Source: Darksidea phi
Taxonomy: Eukaryota > Ascomycota > Dothideomycetes > Pleosporales > Lentitheciaceae
Direction: 5' to 3'
Assembly (NCBI GenBank): GCA_030770425.1
Contig: JASJFT010000033.1
Coordinates: 124,001-188,000, forward strand
Length of the DNA stretch: 64,000 bases
Shown: positions 21,745 through 34,590 of the stretch, piece by piece
How positions within the stretch are numbered: the stretch's first letter is position 1
How the letters are laid out: each line of letters begins with the position of its first letter
Notes under the pieces: model-generated
Told to the model about the DNA's origin: nothing
Databases searched by the model: none
The model's input: the letters and a program-made list of their open reading frames with translations, nothing else
Position numbers and translations under genes: made by a program

Positions 21745-22461
21745 TTAGAAGCCCTCCTTGCCCCACTTGTTGTACTGGTCATGCAGTTCCTAACATTGTC
21801 AAAAATGGTTCAATGATGTTATGGAGCATTATACCTTCGGCAGCGTCACGTTCGGGATGACGACGACGTTCAAGGCGGAAGGAGCGTCCTTCTTGGGGGC
21901 GTTGGGGTCACCGCCGGGGTGATACTGGTACTTGCCCTCACCACCGCCTTCTTCCCACGGCTTGCTGTTCGGGGCCTGGCTGACGTTGCGCTCGGACGAG
22001 GCGCTGGTCGGGGATCGCGCTGTGACTGTGAGCCTTGTCCGTCTCAAGGTGGACTTCCGAGGTGGAAGGGGCTCGGGAGATTAGAGAAGCTTACAAAAGT
22101 GCCATCCCGCGATACCAAAGATGCCGCTCATGATAGCGAGCAGGACCTATCCCTAGGATTAGCTAGTGTCACAAAGGATGTCGAAACCGCCAATGGCAAA
22201 TCCGGCGGTACAAGGGCGAGTCCGGGTTTGGATACAGGTCATGGCCCCATGGTATGCCCAAACCTGCCACTATCCCACCCCTAGTATGAATGACGGCCAA
22301 CGTACGTAGAGCTCGGGATCACGCTTGGCTCCGGTCTTGAGGGCGTTCTTGCTGGCCTGCCTGTCGTCGGTCGCGGCGCTGCTGGCGAAGCGGCGGGGGA
22401 TGGGGCCGGCGCGGAGCCGCGGGGCGGCACGGAGAGCGGTGCGACGGACGATGCTCGACAT
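21745..22461 (-). CDS. small mitochondrial single-pass membrane protein of unknown function
   Basis: Four exons on the minus strand: 22461-22306, 22146-22095, about 22019-21835 and 21789-21745. The product is about 131 residues. It starts MSSIVRRTALRAAPRLRAGP and continues IPRRFASSA, a clear mitochondrial presequence. Exon 2 encodes a hydrophobic segment, VLLAIMSGIFGIAGWHF. The rest is polar and conserved in style: GKYQYHPGGDPNAPKKDAPS, LNVVVIPNVTLPKE, LHDQYNKWGKEGF. Joins are phase-consistent, and the last exon is only 45 nt. I recall similar small fungal inner-membrane proteins but cannot give a name or role. The exon 3 acceptor is doubled (TCACAGTCACAG), allowing a two-residue difference. 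The gene is divergent from ERF2. Confidence 0.8.
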
Positions 22462-22989
22462 GGTGTCTGCAATTGATGGGGGCGGACGGTGGAGTAGAGA
22501 GCTGGGCGTGGGCGCGAGTGTGACGTTGCTGAGGACGGGCGGTGATGGTTCGACTGAGAGCTGTGTCGCCAAGCCTTATGTCATGCGTGCCTTGCCGGTC
22601 CGGAAGCAAAAGAGCAAGGCTAGGGCGGAGACGGCTAGAATGTGATGCAGGCCTGCAGGTCCATGTGCAGCACGGCATCACCCCTTTTAAAACAACGACG
22701 ATATTGCTGCCAGCCCTACAAAGGGCATCCTGGCCGCCGCCGCCGCCGCCGCCTCCGCCGCTGCCGCTGCTGTCTTGTCGTCGAGCCCTGCTTTCTCGCC
22801 GCTCTTTACCCCCCAAAGATTGCCATTTTGCCTTTCGCTACTACTGCAGGTGCTTGCTTCGCACACGCCTCGCTCACACTCTCGCCGGTTTGGATTTTGG
22901 AGATTCGAAACATTCCCTGACATGCCCCGATGTCATGCCGCTGCCTATAAGGAAAGCTTTTTGAGACTGTCATCGCCTCACTCCGCGCA
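22462..22989. promoter_or_regulatory. divergent promoter region with GCC-type triplet repeat
   Basis: It lies between the start codons of the small mitochondrial protein (minus) and ERF2 (plus). An imperfect CCG/CTG triplet run lies at about 22733-22778. Open frames across it are artefacts of the triplet repeat. No TATA box is obvious. Confidence 0.45.
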
Positions 22990-25092
22990 ATGACGACACC
23001 CGCGGAATCTCGTACTAATACCTCGAATGCTGCCATGGGTGCACAGGATGAACAAGCCGCTCGCGAACCTGCCGCCTCCGCCGCCGCCGCCGCCGCCGAC
23101 GACGAACAGAACGACACCAGCGCGCAACGAGCGACGTCGAATCGCAACTCAGCCAGCAGTCGAATACTGGGCATGACCGGACCTGCGGGGGAGCCGGGCC
23201 TTCCGCCCTCGCGACCGTCGTCGATTGCGACGGCACAGTCAGGAGGGAATCCGCGGAGGTGGTCGCAGGCACCGCCGACAGGGCGAGGAGGTGCCCTCAG
23301 TGGCATAGGACCAGGAAGTGCCGCTGGGAGTCTGTCGGCGCAGAGTCGGCCGACGACGTCCGCAAGCAGAACCCACGTCCCACTGGCCGCCCATGGCTTC
23401 TTCCGCCCGATGAGTTCTCAGCGACTGCAGCAGCAGCGCAACCAGCGACCGACTTCTCTGCTGGGCCACGCCTCGCTCTACACGGACGGGGCGACCGACT
23501 TTGGTGGAAACCCATACCGACAGAGCATCGGATCAAATAACACCATCAAGGGACAGCACCCACTAGGCCTCCACCACGACCTGGACCAGCCTCCGCCACC
23601 GTCGCGCGGAACCGATGTCACCGACCGCGACTTGCCAGATCGCACCACCGCAAACACTACTCCCACAGGCGCAGAGACGGTGCGAAGCCGTGGAGAGAGC
23701 ATAACACCCTTGCAACGGCCAAAACCCCAGCACTTGGACCTCTCCAAGTCACTCAAGGCCGACTCCGGGAAGCTGCCCACACCCGGCAAATCGCCTCGTT
23801 CCTTCAAGTCCGGCTTCATGCTTCCATCGCGGGACGGCAGGTCCTCGCAGATGCGGCCCCAGCAAGGCCACGAGAAACTGGCATCAGCCGAATCTTCACC
23901 GCGGATGGCTCGGAAAGAGGTAACAAAAGAAACAGTGAAGAAGGAGCTGGGCAAGAATCACCAGTACTTTTCTGGAAACACCGTTTTCTGCTGGGGCGGG
24001 CGATTACAAAACACTCGCGACCGTCCTGTGAACATTGCGACCGGACTTTTCATTGCGCTGCCAGCCGGTCTATTTTTTGGTTTTTCGTACGTATCAACAC
24101 TTGCGCGCGGCGTAAACACGTGCTAAACTACCTTAGTGCGCCATGGCTATGGCATCACGTTTCTCCTTCGATACCCATCGTCTTTGCGTACCTGTTTCTG
24201 GTCTGCATGTCTTCCTTCGTGCATGCGACCGCTTCTGATCCGGGCGTACGTAGATCTCGCCGCTGATTTGGACTTGCGCTCACGGCTCTAGATTCTTCCC
24301 CGCAATCTGCATCCGTTCCCGCCACCTAATCCTAATGATGACCCACTGAGCATCGGCCCCCCCACCACCGAGTGGACCATGGTCGTCTCAGCAACTGGTG
24401 CCAATGCCGCGATGGAGGTGCCGACAAAGTATTGCAAAAGTTGCAACATTTGGAGGCCACCAAGGGCACATCACTGCCGCGTCTGCGACAATTGTATAGA
24501 GACCCAAGATCACCATTGCGTCTGGCTTAACAACTGCATCGGGCGCCGGAACTATCGATATTTCTTTACTTTTGTTTGCTCAGCGACCCTCTGCGGACTT
24601 TACATATTCGGGGCCGGCCTGGCCCAAATCCTACTGTGGCGGGCGCAAAACGGCGCGACCTTTGGGGAAGCAATAAGCGAGTGGCGCGTTCCCTTTGCCA
24701 TGTGCATCTACGTTGTACTGGGCACCCCGTACGTGTTGAGTCTGGGCGGCTATCATTTGTTCCTGATGGGCCGCGGCGAGACCACTCGAGAGTACTTGAA
24801 CTCACACAAGTTCTTGAAAAAGGACAGGCATCGGCCCTTCACGCAAGGCTCCATATTCAAAAACTGGATTGCGGTGCTGCAGAGACCGCGACCTCCAACA
24901 TATCTGCATTTCAAGCAAAAGTACGAGGAGGGTGATCAAAGGTTCGGCCCGCGCAGAGGCAAGCGGACAGCCCCTCTTACGGCCGAGCAGCAAGGCGGCG
25001 GCGTAGAGATGCAGGACGTGCGTGCAACCCAGGCCTTTCAGGGCCCGACCACTAGGATACGACGGGACGATCCTGGCGTAAGCGCTGTCTGA
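22990..25092 (+). CDS. ERF2: DHHC palmitoyltransferase, Erf2 type
   Basis: Three exons: 22990-24086, 24137-24245 and 24292-25092, 668 residues, all junctions in frame. The first about 340 residues are Ser/Pro-rich and disordered, with a poly-Ala run from a GCC repeat. Then come NTVFCWGGRLQNTRDRPVNI and TM1 (ATGLFIALPAGLFFGFS), TM2 in exon 2 (IPIVFAYLFLVCMSSFVH) ending ASDPG, and the cysteine-rich domain from C450 (CKSCNIWRPPRAHHCRVCDN) with the catalytic DHHC at 475-478. TM3/TM4 follow, with the TTxE-type motif TTREYLN. Erf2, with its partner Erf4, palmitoylates Ras at the ER/Golgi; this job is assigned from family knowledge. The DPG and TTxE motifs and the four-helix layout leave little doubt. 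Confidence 0.93.
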
Positions 25093-25738
25093 ATCGTTGT
25101 TGGCTGGAAGTCGTGATATGGGTAGTCTACAGACTGCCGTACACTCGTAATCATAATTCTTTATCTAATGTATCATTGCACATACCTAGGGATTGCAAAC
25201 CGGCAGTGTTTGCTGCAGCTGTAGGATAGAACAACCGCAGTGGAGGGAGTAGTACCCCAGAAAGAGCACAGTGGGAGGAGCTCAGCGTTAACTGTAACTT
25301 TAGATAACCACAATTGACCAAGTCAAGACACGCTACCTCTTCCGCCCGAGTGCTAATCCCCTCTGCGAAATCGCGCAGCATGGGTGAGAACGGAATGCGA
25401 GGGTGGTGGCACAGGCTGATTAGGAATAGCGTTATTGGCTCGATCACTGCTAGCGGTGATGTTTACCTCTGCCTCCCTCACCATCCCCATATCGGAGACG
25501 AAATCTCGCTCCGGGGCTCTGTCGCGCTTCAATTCATGGTGCATCGCTTCGTGCAGCTGCGACTGACGGTTTCCACTGGTTTTCGGCGTTGTTGATTGCT
25601 CCCAGCGGCGAAACTATCGCAGTGTCCCTCCCCCGAGCGCCCTGGATCCGCCCAAACCTTGAACCTCCAACGCGTCCACACCTCACCCTCACCACCACAC
25701 GGCCACCACGCCTCCGACCAACGTCGCCTACCGCGAGC
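25093..25738. other. intergenic, promoter of ASH1
   Basis: No separate gene. The frame of the next gene is open upstream to 25589 without an ATG; the C/A-rich stretch just before 25739 is probably its leader. Confidence 0.5.
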
Positions 25739-28483
25739 ATGGCTGACCGCGATGCATCACCCGTCTCGGTTGCGTCAATGCGTTCCAACATCACCGTTCA
25801 CACAGAGAAGGGGCCCGCCTTTCGCGACTCCTCGACCGCGTCACCTCCGACTTCCACGCCGCCGACCAGTCTCGGCGACGAGGCAAGCATACTGTCTGAC
25901 GTGGCGAAGATGGAACACACGGTAGAAAGCATGGAGATGTCGACCCCGTCGGCGCTCGCTGCGGCACCTGTGGCGCCGCAGTCCGCTGCAGACGCTCCCA
26001 ACAGTGAGGCCAGGCGACCCACACGAAGCTCGCGCAAGTCCGTCACCACCTACAACGTGCAAATTCTCGCCGGTACCGCAATACACACGCCGACCAAGTA
26101 CCTCGAGAAGCATCACAAGAATGTACTCCACGGGCCTGTGGACGCCGCCGCGAAGGCGAGCCCCGCTTCGACCCCGAAGAAGCGGGCCTATAGACTCAAG
26201 CCTGAACCTACCGATACCAGTGACCCGGCAGAGCAGCAGCTTGCGGCGGAAACGGCGCAGGCAGCACAGCGTCGCACCTCATCGCGCACTTCGGTTACGG
26301 ACTTCCGCCGCGAGGCTACCCGGAACTTTAGTGGCGTCGGCGAGGCTGTTGCAAATACATTCTTAGGTGGAAAGGCACTCGTGAAGAGTGTCCTCAAACG
26401 CAGTGCGTCGGATTCTCGGCTGCGCTCGACCACCCGGACATCGTCGTCAGCCTCGCTCAAGCGCCGGCGCACTAGGCGGGGCGCCGACACTGACGATGAT
26501 GACGACGAAGTCGAGGACGAAGAAGAAGAGGAAGAGCAGGAAGAGAAGGTATATCTGAAGCCCAAGACAAAGCAGTGGATGCAGCAGGGTCTGTTCGTAG
26601 GCCAGAACCGTGATTTTGACGCTCGTCTGACCGAAAATCAAAATCGCACGAGGAGGAAGTCGCGCCATACCAAGGAAAACAAAGTCTTGCCACTTCCCAT
26701 GTTCGCGGCAGACCGTATGTTAAACGAGGATCCGCGAATTTTCCACCGCGCGTTCAAGCTGCCTTTTGATGTTTACAACCCGCTGCCCCGCAAAGTCAAA
26801 GTAGACGGGTGGGTCAAGCTTTCAAAAAGTACGTATCGTCCATCCGCAATTTAGCTATCCCCTCTAATTTTCGACAGACCGCTTCATTGGCGATGCTTCT
26901 GCTTTGTGGAAACGGGACAAGCAAGACAACTCCCACTGTTATTGCAAGGCAGAGGATGGGTGCGGGGAAGCCTGCCACAACCGCATCATGGCCTACGAGT
27001 GCGATGACACCAACTGCCAACTCACAGCAGACCAGTGCAACAACCGTCCTTTTGCACAGCTCAAGAAGCGCGCAAAGGGTAATCGCTATGACTATGGTGT
27101 GGAGGTTATGGAAACTAACGACAAAGGTTTTGGGGTGCGAGCCATGAGGACCTTTGAGCCTCATCAAATCATTGTTGAATACGCCGGCGAGATAATCACC
27201 CAGAGCGAGTGTGAAAGACGCATGAAGCAAGTCTACAAGAAGGATAAGGTTGGTGTCCCCAAGTTTTCTTGACGGATGATCGCAGATGGCTTACGCTTGG
27301 CAGTGTTACTACCTCATGAGTTTTGACAACAAGATGATCATTGACGCAACCCGCGGAACGATCGCACGCTTTGTCAACCACTCCTGTGAGCCAAACTGCG
27401 AAATGATCAAGTGGACCGTGAGCGGTGAGCCTCGCATGGCACTGTTCGCTGGTCGCCGCGGGATCATGACCGGAGAAGAACTGACTTATGACTACAACTT
27501 TGAGTGCGTCTTTATCGCGGAAACTTTTCTCAAACGCTGCTAATGTCTACAGTCCTTTTTCTACCAAGAATATCCAAGAATGCCACTGCGGAACTCAATC
27601 ATGCCGCGGTGTCCTGGGTCCTAAACCGAAGAAACCAGCCCAGGAGATGTCTTTTACGTCTGCAATCATTGCAGGAACCAAGCGCAAGTTAACTGACCTT
27701 TTCAGCGCAGATAGACGATCAGAGAGTGCGCCCAACTCTCCCCGGAAGCGATTCATGGGCAGTTCTGCCATGACCAAAGCAAGGAACGCACTCGCTCAGA
27801 CAGAAGCGGATCGTGAGAAAGCTAAGAAAGAAGCGAAGGCGCTTGCTGCTCAGATTGCGTCCCGTGAAAATCGTGCAATGAAGCGAGGCAATCCGACGAC
27901 TTCTTCCAGGCGTCGAGGCGGCGTCATCACATCGTCCCGCCAAACTACGTTCAACATCCGACGCGGCAAAGTCCAGCACAAAGTTCAGCACAAAATCCAG
28001 CACAAAGTCCAGCACAAAGTCCAACACAAAGTTCAACACAAATCTCAACACAAATCTCAACCCAAAGTCCCAAGATCAGGCGCACTCAAAAAGCCGTCTG
28101 TTGCTCTTCGCCACAACGCGGCCGTGACTAAAATCAAAAAAGGCGTGCTCCCACCCAAGTACACCAGAAAAGCGCAACGAAGCACTACTCCAGACTCCTT
28201 CGACGACAAATCTCCAAATATTACTCCAGCCTCGCTCCGCAGCGCAAATAAGCTAAAGAACCCCTCGTTTCCAAAAGAACCGTCGTCCTCGCGTGACTCG
28301 ATGTCCATGAGCGCAGGCAGTGATGATGACGAGAATGTGGGGCTAGAGCTCGCCATTGGCAATATCAGGGGGAGGAAGAGGGGCAACGCTCCTGCACCGC
28401 GTGATATGCACAAGACCGGGGCGGGGGTCAGCAAGGCTTCGAAGCGCGTCCGTAATGAGAAGGGATGGTTCGTGAAGAAGTGA
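25739..28483 (+). CDS. ASH1: histone H3K36 methyltransferase, ASH1-like (AWS-SET-postSET)
   Basis: Four exons: 25739-26828, 26878-27248, 27286-27503 and 27553-28483 (869 residues). The ATG at 25739 has a good context (gagcATGGC). The N-terminal 300 residues are disordered, ending in an acidic patch (DDDDEVEDEEEEEEQ). The AWS Cys cluster starts at C384 (CYCKAEDGCGEACHNR). The SET domain runs from YDYGVEVMETNDKGFGVRAM through VEYAGEIIT, FVNHSCEPNCEM and GEELTYDYNF. Post-SET is CHCGTQSCRGVLG near 570-582. This order fits ASH1, which deposits H3K36 methylation in filamentous fungi. Set2 is the alternative, but the WW and SRI regions expected at a Set2 C-terminus are absent. The tail is basic and contains an eight-copy tetrapeptide repeat. 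The intron 27249-27285 is only 37 nt. Confidence 0.9.
27968..28063 (+). repeat. 12-nt tandem repeat inside ASH1
   Basis: Eight near-identical copies of a unit like AAAGTCCAGCAC encode K(V/I/S)Q(H/P). The copies are in frame, and divergence grows toward the 3' end. The repeat lies in the basic C-terminal tail outside the catalytic part. Confidence 0.9.
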
Positions 28484-30248
28484 AAAGCCTTCCTATCACG
28501 GAAATCTTTCTCCATATCCTCTGCTTTTTTAAGGTACCATGTACCTCGAATCCCTCTTTTTCAACACGAGTCTGCCGAGGAGATGGTGTTCTGTTCTTTT
28601 TTTCTGTACGATGGATGGCATGCGTGCGTGCTGCATTCATGCATATGGTTTCATGGTGCATAGCGGTTGTTTTTACCCGTGCGTTTTGCTTTTGCTTTTG
28701 TGAAAGGAGAGAGAAATTATCTGGGGGTTTCAGACGCGGTTTGTGGGTGTGAGGTGGTGGAAAGGTGCTGCAGACAGATGGCTAGATTCTGAAGTGCGAG
28801 GGCAGAGGGGAGGATAGGGGGAACGGCAGAGGCAGATCGATGAGCAAGCGGTGCACCCGTGTACGGATACTATACGTTAGGGTTTTTCTTCTTCAAGTAG
28901 GCTATTCAGTGTCTGTCCTTAATTTGTTCGGTTGCTTGAGTATATTAACGGTCTTTAGCCCAAGCACAAAAAAGTACCCTCCCACGCCGGATGAGCTCAT
29001 AAATATGCCATTGTTCTTCTCAAACACGAAAGCGCATCCATGATCTCTCTAACTTGACTCATCTAAGTCGATGACATTCCACCTCTCTTGTCTCCTCTCC
29101 GCAAAATCAAGCTTTCCCATTTCTCCATGTCTCGGCTCGTACTGGGGAGGGTAACACCCTTTTCAACCCTCATTAAGCAATAAACCCCCCATACGAATGT
29201 CCATATCACGGCCCCACCCGCCTCGTCAGGCTACAAACATACACGCATGCACGGAAATTCTTTGTTTGACGCAGCCTATCGGCACACTACAGCTTACATC
29301 CAAGCCTACGCCGTTAGGTTGGTTAAAGGCTTCGTAACAACTAATACGTCGTACATGCTCCCTAGAACAAGGGATCAGAAAATTACAGCAACTGAAAGTA
29401 TTTCAACGAGATTCAAGACGGGAAAGAGACGCGCCATACCTCCCCCATCAACAATAAAACAAACTTTACAACCCACATAGCTAATCCTACACTGTCGCAA
29501 ACCGCGTCATTAGGGCTACCGGCGACTCCCTTCGCCCAGACAAGCTTTATGAATGTTCTTCACATCGCCAGCTACCCTTCAAGTACTTTCCTTCTCGGAA
29601 ACCCTATCATAGACGTACGCTACAAGTCTACCAGGTAACTACGGTGCACCTAGCTAGCGAGCTAGCTACTCCTGGACCCGAATCGCAAATATCTGCATCG
29701 TTACATATGTAAAACTTCGTCGAAGCCCGGGAAAACACCACACCAGCGCGGCGGGACGGTCACGGCCCATCAAAATCGAAGCAACATGCACTCCACAAAC
29801 ATATACCACATTAAAGTATTACCACATCCATGTTCATCTAACAAACACCGCATATCCCCGACGTATGAAACTAAGCCAAGCCCACCACCCCGTCTCAGCA
29901 CCCTCAATCAAAAATACCCTAGAGACCCATACCCATGCCAATAATGCCCAAAAACGCTATGTCGTAATACACAGAGAGAGCGCAACCTATACCCCTAATA
30001 CCCAAGACCTCGTAACTAACACCGTAAGGACAGACCCGAAAACGCCATATCAAATAAACGATCAGCATTCACCTCCGAAGCGGCAGCCTCCCACTCCTGC
30101 CAGTCGCAATCCGCGCCAAACGCGCTGTATGCGTGGTTGGAACGGAAGAAACGGTCTGTTTGCACAGCTGCGTTAGAGCTGTTATATGCAAACAAGACGA
30201 GTATGTGGTATGAGATGTAGTGATGAGGAAGGTGGGGCAAGGATGGGA
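28484..30248. other. 1.8-kb convergent intergenic region
   Basis: It holds the 3' flanks of ASH1 (plus) and KOG1 (minus). The plus strand is T/G-rich on the left and A/C-rich on the right, as expected of 3' UTRs reading toward each other. The short frames here have no coding character. Confidence 0.5.
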
Positions 30249-33200
30249 TTATGCCCCACCATCCCAAATTTTGACCGTCTTCGACGCCCCTGAGTGCTTG
30301 ACCTCTGAGCAAGCATTCATGCTCACGAAATTGGTATGCGCTGCACTAGCAGCTAGTAATAAACGATGTGGATGGAATGCTGTTGCAGCTACAGGCTGAC
30401 TCCGGTCCCTTAGGAATCCTGAATATGGCTCCCAAGTCGAGACCAGGCTGCCATTATTGATGTTGAACAGCTTGACCTGGTGTCTTTGCGTGCCGACGGC
30501 GAACACCGGCGCGTGTTCATGCACCGACAGCGTCTTGAGATTATCGGTAGTAGCTTTGATGGTCTTGACAGACTTATCCATACGGATATCCCACAGTTTG
30601 ACTTCGCCGTCGCGACAGCCACTGATGAGTTCGCGCTGACCGCCACGTTGGAGATGCACGTTTGTGATCCATTGTTTATGCTCTTTCCAGACTTTGACCA
30701 TGGCTGTGGCAGGTTTCTCGCGCTGGTCGTAGACTCGAACTGCGCCATCGCCAAAGCCGGCGATGAAGACGTGACCTTCGACTTGGTCGGAGGTGAGGGA
30801 TGTGATGCAGGAGCCGGAGCGCGCGGGAATATCCTGACAATGTTAGTCGGGAAAATGACGGGGAAGAAGCAAACTTACACTTGTGCATAATTCCGTGCCG
30901 GCGTTCCAGACACGGATTACTCTGACGTCGCCGGCGACCAGTATTAGGCCCCTACCCTGCTGCCAGTCAAAGACGAGTCCAGCATTCTTGTTGCTCGGTA
31001 CCAGGTCAGTCAAAGCACGGAAAGCGGTGACTAGCTCTGTTTTGCCCCTGGTATCATAATTGCGGAAAATCTTAATTACACCATCCGAAGACCCTGTCAT
31101 GAGCAGCGCCTGGTCGTCCTCGTTGATAAATTTTGCTTCAGTGATCTTGGAGTCCGTAGGATTGCCATTCGAGAAGCTGTTGAGTCTCTTGGTTGGGCCT
31201 CCAGTGTACTCTACTACATTGACTATGTCGCGATTATCGGTCACAACGACGTGGTCTTCGAACTGATGGAAGCAAATCTTCATTGGCTGGCTTTGGTTGT
31301 CGAAGAGAGCGTGTTGGTGCGTCCATTGATGCGTTACCGACACCTCCTTGAGTGGCTGAGTTTCGGCAATAATTTTATCATTACGATTACGTCGCCAAAG
31401 CCTGCCATTGTAGTCTGTACTGCCCGGCTCATCGGCCTCCGTTGGCTTCATCTGTGGCTCGCGAAAGTACTCCACCGACCAGTCAAAGAATCTGCTTATG
31501 AGCGGTAACTTTGGCTCTATAGTAAGATTACGGGGTACGAATCCCCTTGTTTTCGGCTGCTCTTCAACGCGGTGCTTCTCTGGTGGGTGGAGATTCGGGA
31601 CTGTTGGGGATGCATTGGAGTCTTCAGTCTTCGCTCGACTTGGGCTCTTCTGTGGCGAGAGAGGGGGGTCGTGTGACCCCAACATTGTCTTGAGTGAGGC
31701 GGCGAAACTCCCTGACCTTCGGAGACCACCGAAAAGGGAGAGATAGCTGGCTTCTTTGGAAGGTGTACGCGGCTCTGGCGTCGGTGGAACAGGCTTGTCT
31801 TCGAACTTGCGGCGTTGTGTCCGGTTCACCGGCTTCTTTCTGATGAGCTCATCAAACTGAGGCTGAGCATATTTTGCCAGGGAAGACTGTAGGAGCGCCA
31901 TAAGAACGTAGTCAACCACGATACCGGCATCTCTAGCGATCTCAGGATGGGGATCAGTGGACATTACAAGTGTCTCTCTCCAAATAGTGGCGTAGATTGT
32001 ATTTTGCGAGCACGAATTCTGAAAATCAGTTGCTGCCGATACTGCTGGCCGCGTTTTCATATAAAGACCGTCGATGTTTTTGTCTTCTTTCCCCACGGGT
32101 TGGTCGTTGTTGACTTCCTCGGAGAGCTGCTCAAAGGCGGCAACCAAGAATTTTGTCTTATACCGAAGGATAAAGGTCGAGAAAAATATTAAAAGCTCTC
32201 TTCGAACGATGCTGTTCCCGTCGGTGGTCATAACAAGGATCATAGACGCAATGTTCTCCTCGATAGCGGCAACCTGTGGAGTGACATCACGGATACCCAA
32301 AAAGGCGGTCAGAGCGTTCAACATTGCGGCTCGTACCTCGGCGACAGGGTCAAAGACTAATTCGCACAGACGCTCATGGGCCATGCATCGAATCCCTACC
32401 CACTTGGCCTCTTCATAGTTGACCCAAAGCTTGCTTAGACACAAACACGACCATTGGCGGAGTAGAGGATTACGCATGTCTTTGAGGTGGTCTAATGAGC
32501 TCTCAACGAGCTCTGGACTCAACGAGGCACGCTGCCCTTGGTTGTAATCCTTGCAGAATATGGCAATGATGAATGCGCACATCGCTCGGTGTTCACTGGC
32601 GTTTTGAATCGGGATTCCTGGTATACGTGAACAAAGGACGACAACAAGCATCCCCAAGGCACATACCTGAGTTCGGGTTGAAGATGTTAATGAAGTACTG
32701 GTAGCCATTATCTTTGAGCAAATCAGCCTGGCAAGACTGGTCAACTGCGAGTATTCGAGCCCAAATAAACACCATGACGGGTTTCAGTTCGTTCGCTTGT
32801 GACTGTAAAAGCTTGAGAACGTATGGAAATATGCCAATGCTGAGTGCGAGATTCACAGCCCACGGGCCGTGGTCAAGAAAGCTTGAGAGCAGGATGAGGG
32901 CGCGGAGTCGGTGGACTTGACTGAGAAGCACCTGGAGAACGATAGGGAGTTGCTCGGGTATCTTTTGTTCCACAGCGCCCTGCGAGAGATAAACCTCGAA
33001 AGCCGTCAGTTGCTCAGAGAAGAAATCAGAATGTCTGTAAGAATACTCCTTCTCGCCTCTCGCCTCAGCTTGTAAATCTGGAAGTTGGGCTAGAATCAAC
33101 TCCACTGCAAGATCCCAACTGCGCCATAGCGGATGGTCATGTGTTTGAGGGATTTCGGGATGCGAAACTGGGTGGCAATGATATACTCTCATGATGCGTT

Positions 33201-34590
33201 GTGCCAAAAGATAGTTGCGGAAGAGCGCGGCGACCATTAGATCTTGCCGAAACAGTTTCTTGAAGAGGGGCTTGGACAGCGAGTTCCATGCAATAGTATC
33301 GGTAATGGCCGTGAATATCCAATTTAGCTCGCCAATGGGCGTTCTACGCTCAGAGACCTTGCCAGGGATGTTGTGTGCGTCCCGTAGCGTCACATTGCTT
33401 GGCAGCGGATTCTGGAGGATGAAGAACCTCACGGCCATAGTGATCGGATCCGTCAGACAGGAGGTGAAGATATCGGCGGGAAGATCTGGGTTTGTGGGTA
33501 GCGACTCCTTCTCTCTACAGGCAGCGAGATGGATGCAGTCGTTGAAGTCCACCACCTCCACGTTGGGATCGCGTCGGCGTGCCTCTTCGATTTCATCCTG
33601 GTGTTTTTGAGCGAATTTGATGAAATTGCTGATGATGAGACCTGCGTCTGAGCAGTCGTACACGAACAGGCTGGGGGCTCCGATCCAAGATTGGAGGTCG
33701 TACAACGATAGCGGTATGTACTGGGTGTAGTTCCGGTTGAAGACCCAGATCTCGCCCGAAGATGTTGGTTTGGGCACACCATGGCCATTGTAGTGGAAGA
33801 GAACCCGTTCATTCCGAGCATTGCGTCGTAACGTGGACGTGTACTTGCGAGTCTCATCGGTCGTGGGATCTAATAGTAATTTGTACCGTGTGCGCATACT
33901 CAGCTGTTCATACTGAGTTTGAAGAGCCTTTCCGATCTGGTTCATGGGGGTATGTCCCGGCGTTTGCGATGTTACTGTAGGGTCTATCCAACATTCCGAG
34001 TTGGCATGCGGGTTCGTCTTGATGACATCCGGTGGATCGACGCCAATGTTCAGGCATAGCGCAAGCACGGCGCTGACGGTCTTCAGGCGGTCCCGCATTC
34101 GCCATTCCTGCAGCGGGTAGGCGCTGTTCTCGCTCTTGGGGATTCCGCCCGTCTCGTGCATTTTGGAGGTGTAGTACATGAAGAAGGACGACGTTAAGAG
34201 ATGATTGTACTCTTCGCTATTCAACTGGTCGTCCCAGCCGTGCCGTATCTTGAAATGCCCGTCGGTATTGGGTTCTTCATCCGCGCTCTCTGGAGGCTCG
34301 AGATGTCGCGGCCCTATATCCGACTTTGCGCGCATGAGGGGTGGGCGAGTGCCCAGCGTTGCGTTGGAGCCGGACCGGGCAGTGGGCGGTCTATGTCCGT
34401 TCACCTCTGGAACGTTGCGGCTGGATGAGGCGGTCGAAGGTCGCGCAGATGTTGCACCTTGGCCATTTTGTGACGCCGGTGGCGCAGGATCCGCCGTCTC
34501 CATGTCGTCCTCGACGGGCGTGTGAGAGGCGAGCGGATTTGGGTGGGAATGGGCGCTGAAGACGGGCATTTCTGTTCTCATCTCGAGCAT
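30249..34590 (-). CDS. KOG1: RAPTOR homologue, TORC1 subunit Kog1
   Basis: Three exons on the minus strand: 34590-32667, 32617-30879 and 30833-30249 (1415 residues); introns of 49 and 45 nt, both in frame. Exon 1 encodes the raptor N-terminal conserved, caspase-like domain: YKLLLDPTTDETRKYTSTLR, NERVLFHYNGHGVPKPT, GEIWVFNRNYTQYIPLSLYD, APSLFVYDCSDAGLII. HEAT-type helices follow into exon 2 (NPLLRQWSCLCLSKLW, DPVAEVRAAMLNALTAF). After a Ser/Pro-rich linker comes the C-terminal WD40 propeller (HQWTHQHALFDNQSQPMKIC, SGCRDGEVKLWDIRMDKSV, KTVKIWDGG). Kog1/RAPTOR recruits substrates to TOR kinase and couples growth to nutrients. The length and order match the family. The promoter is shared with TEA1 to the right. 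Confidence 0.95.

Noticed and set aside
22642..22923. Arg/Pro/Ala-rich frames on both strands around the GCC repeat
   Set aside because: They arise from the CCG/CTG triplet run between two divergent genes.
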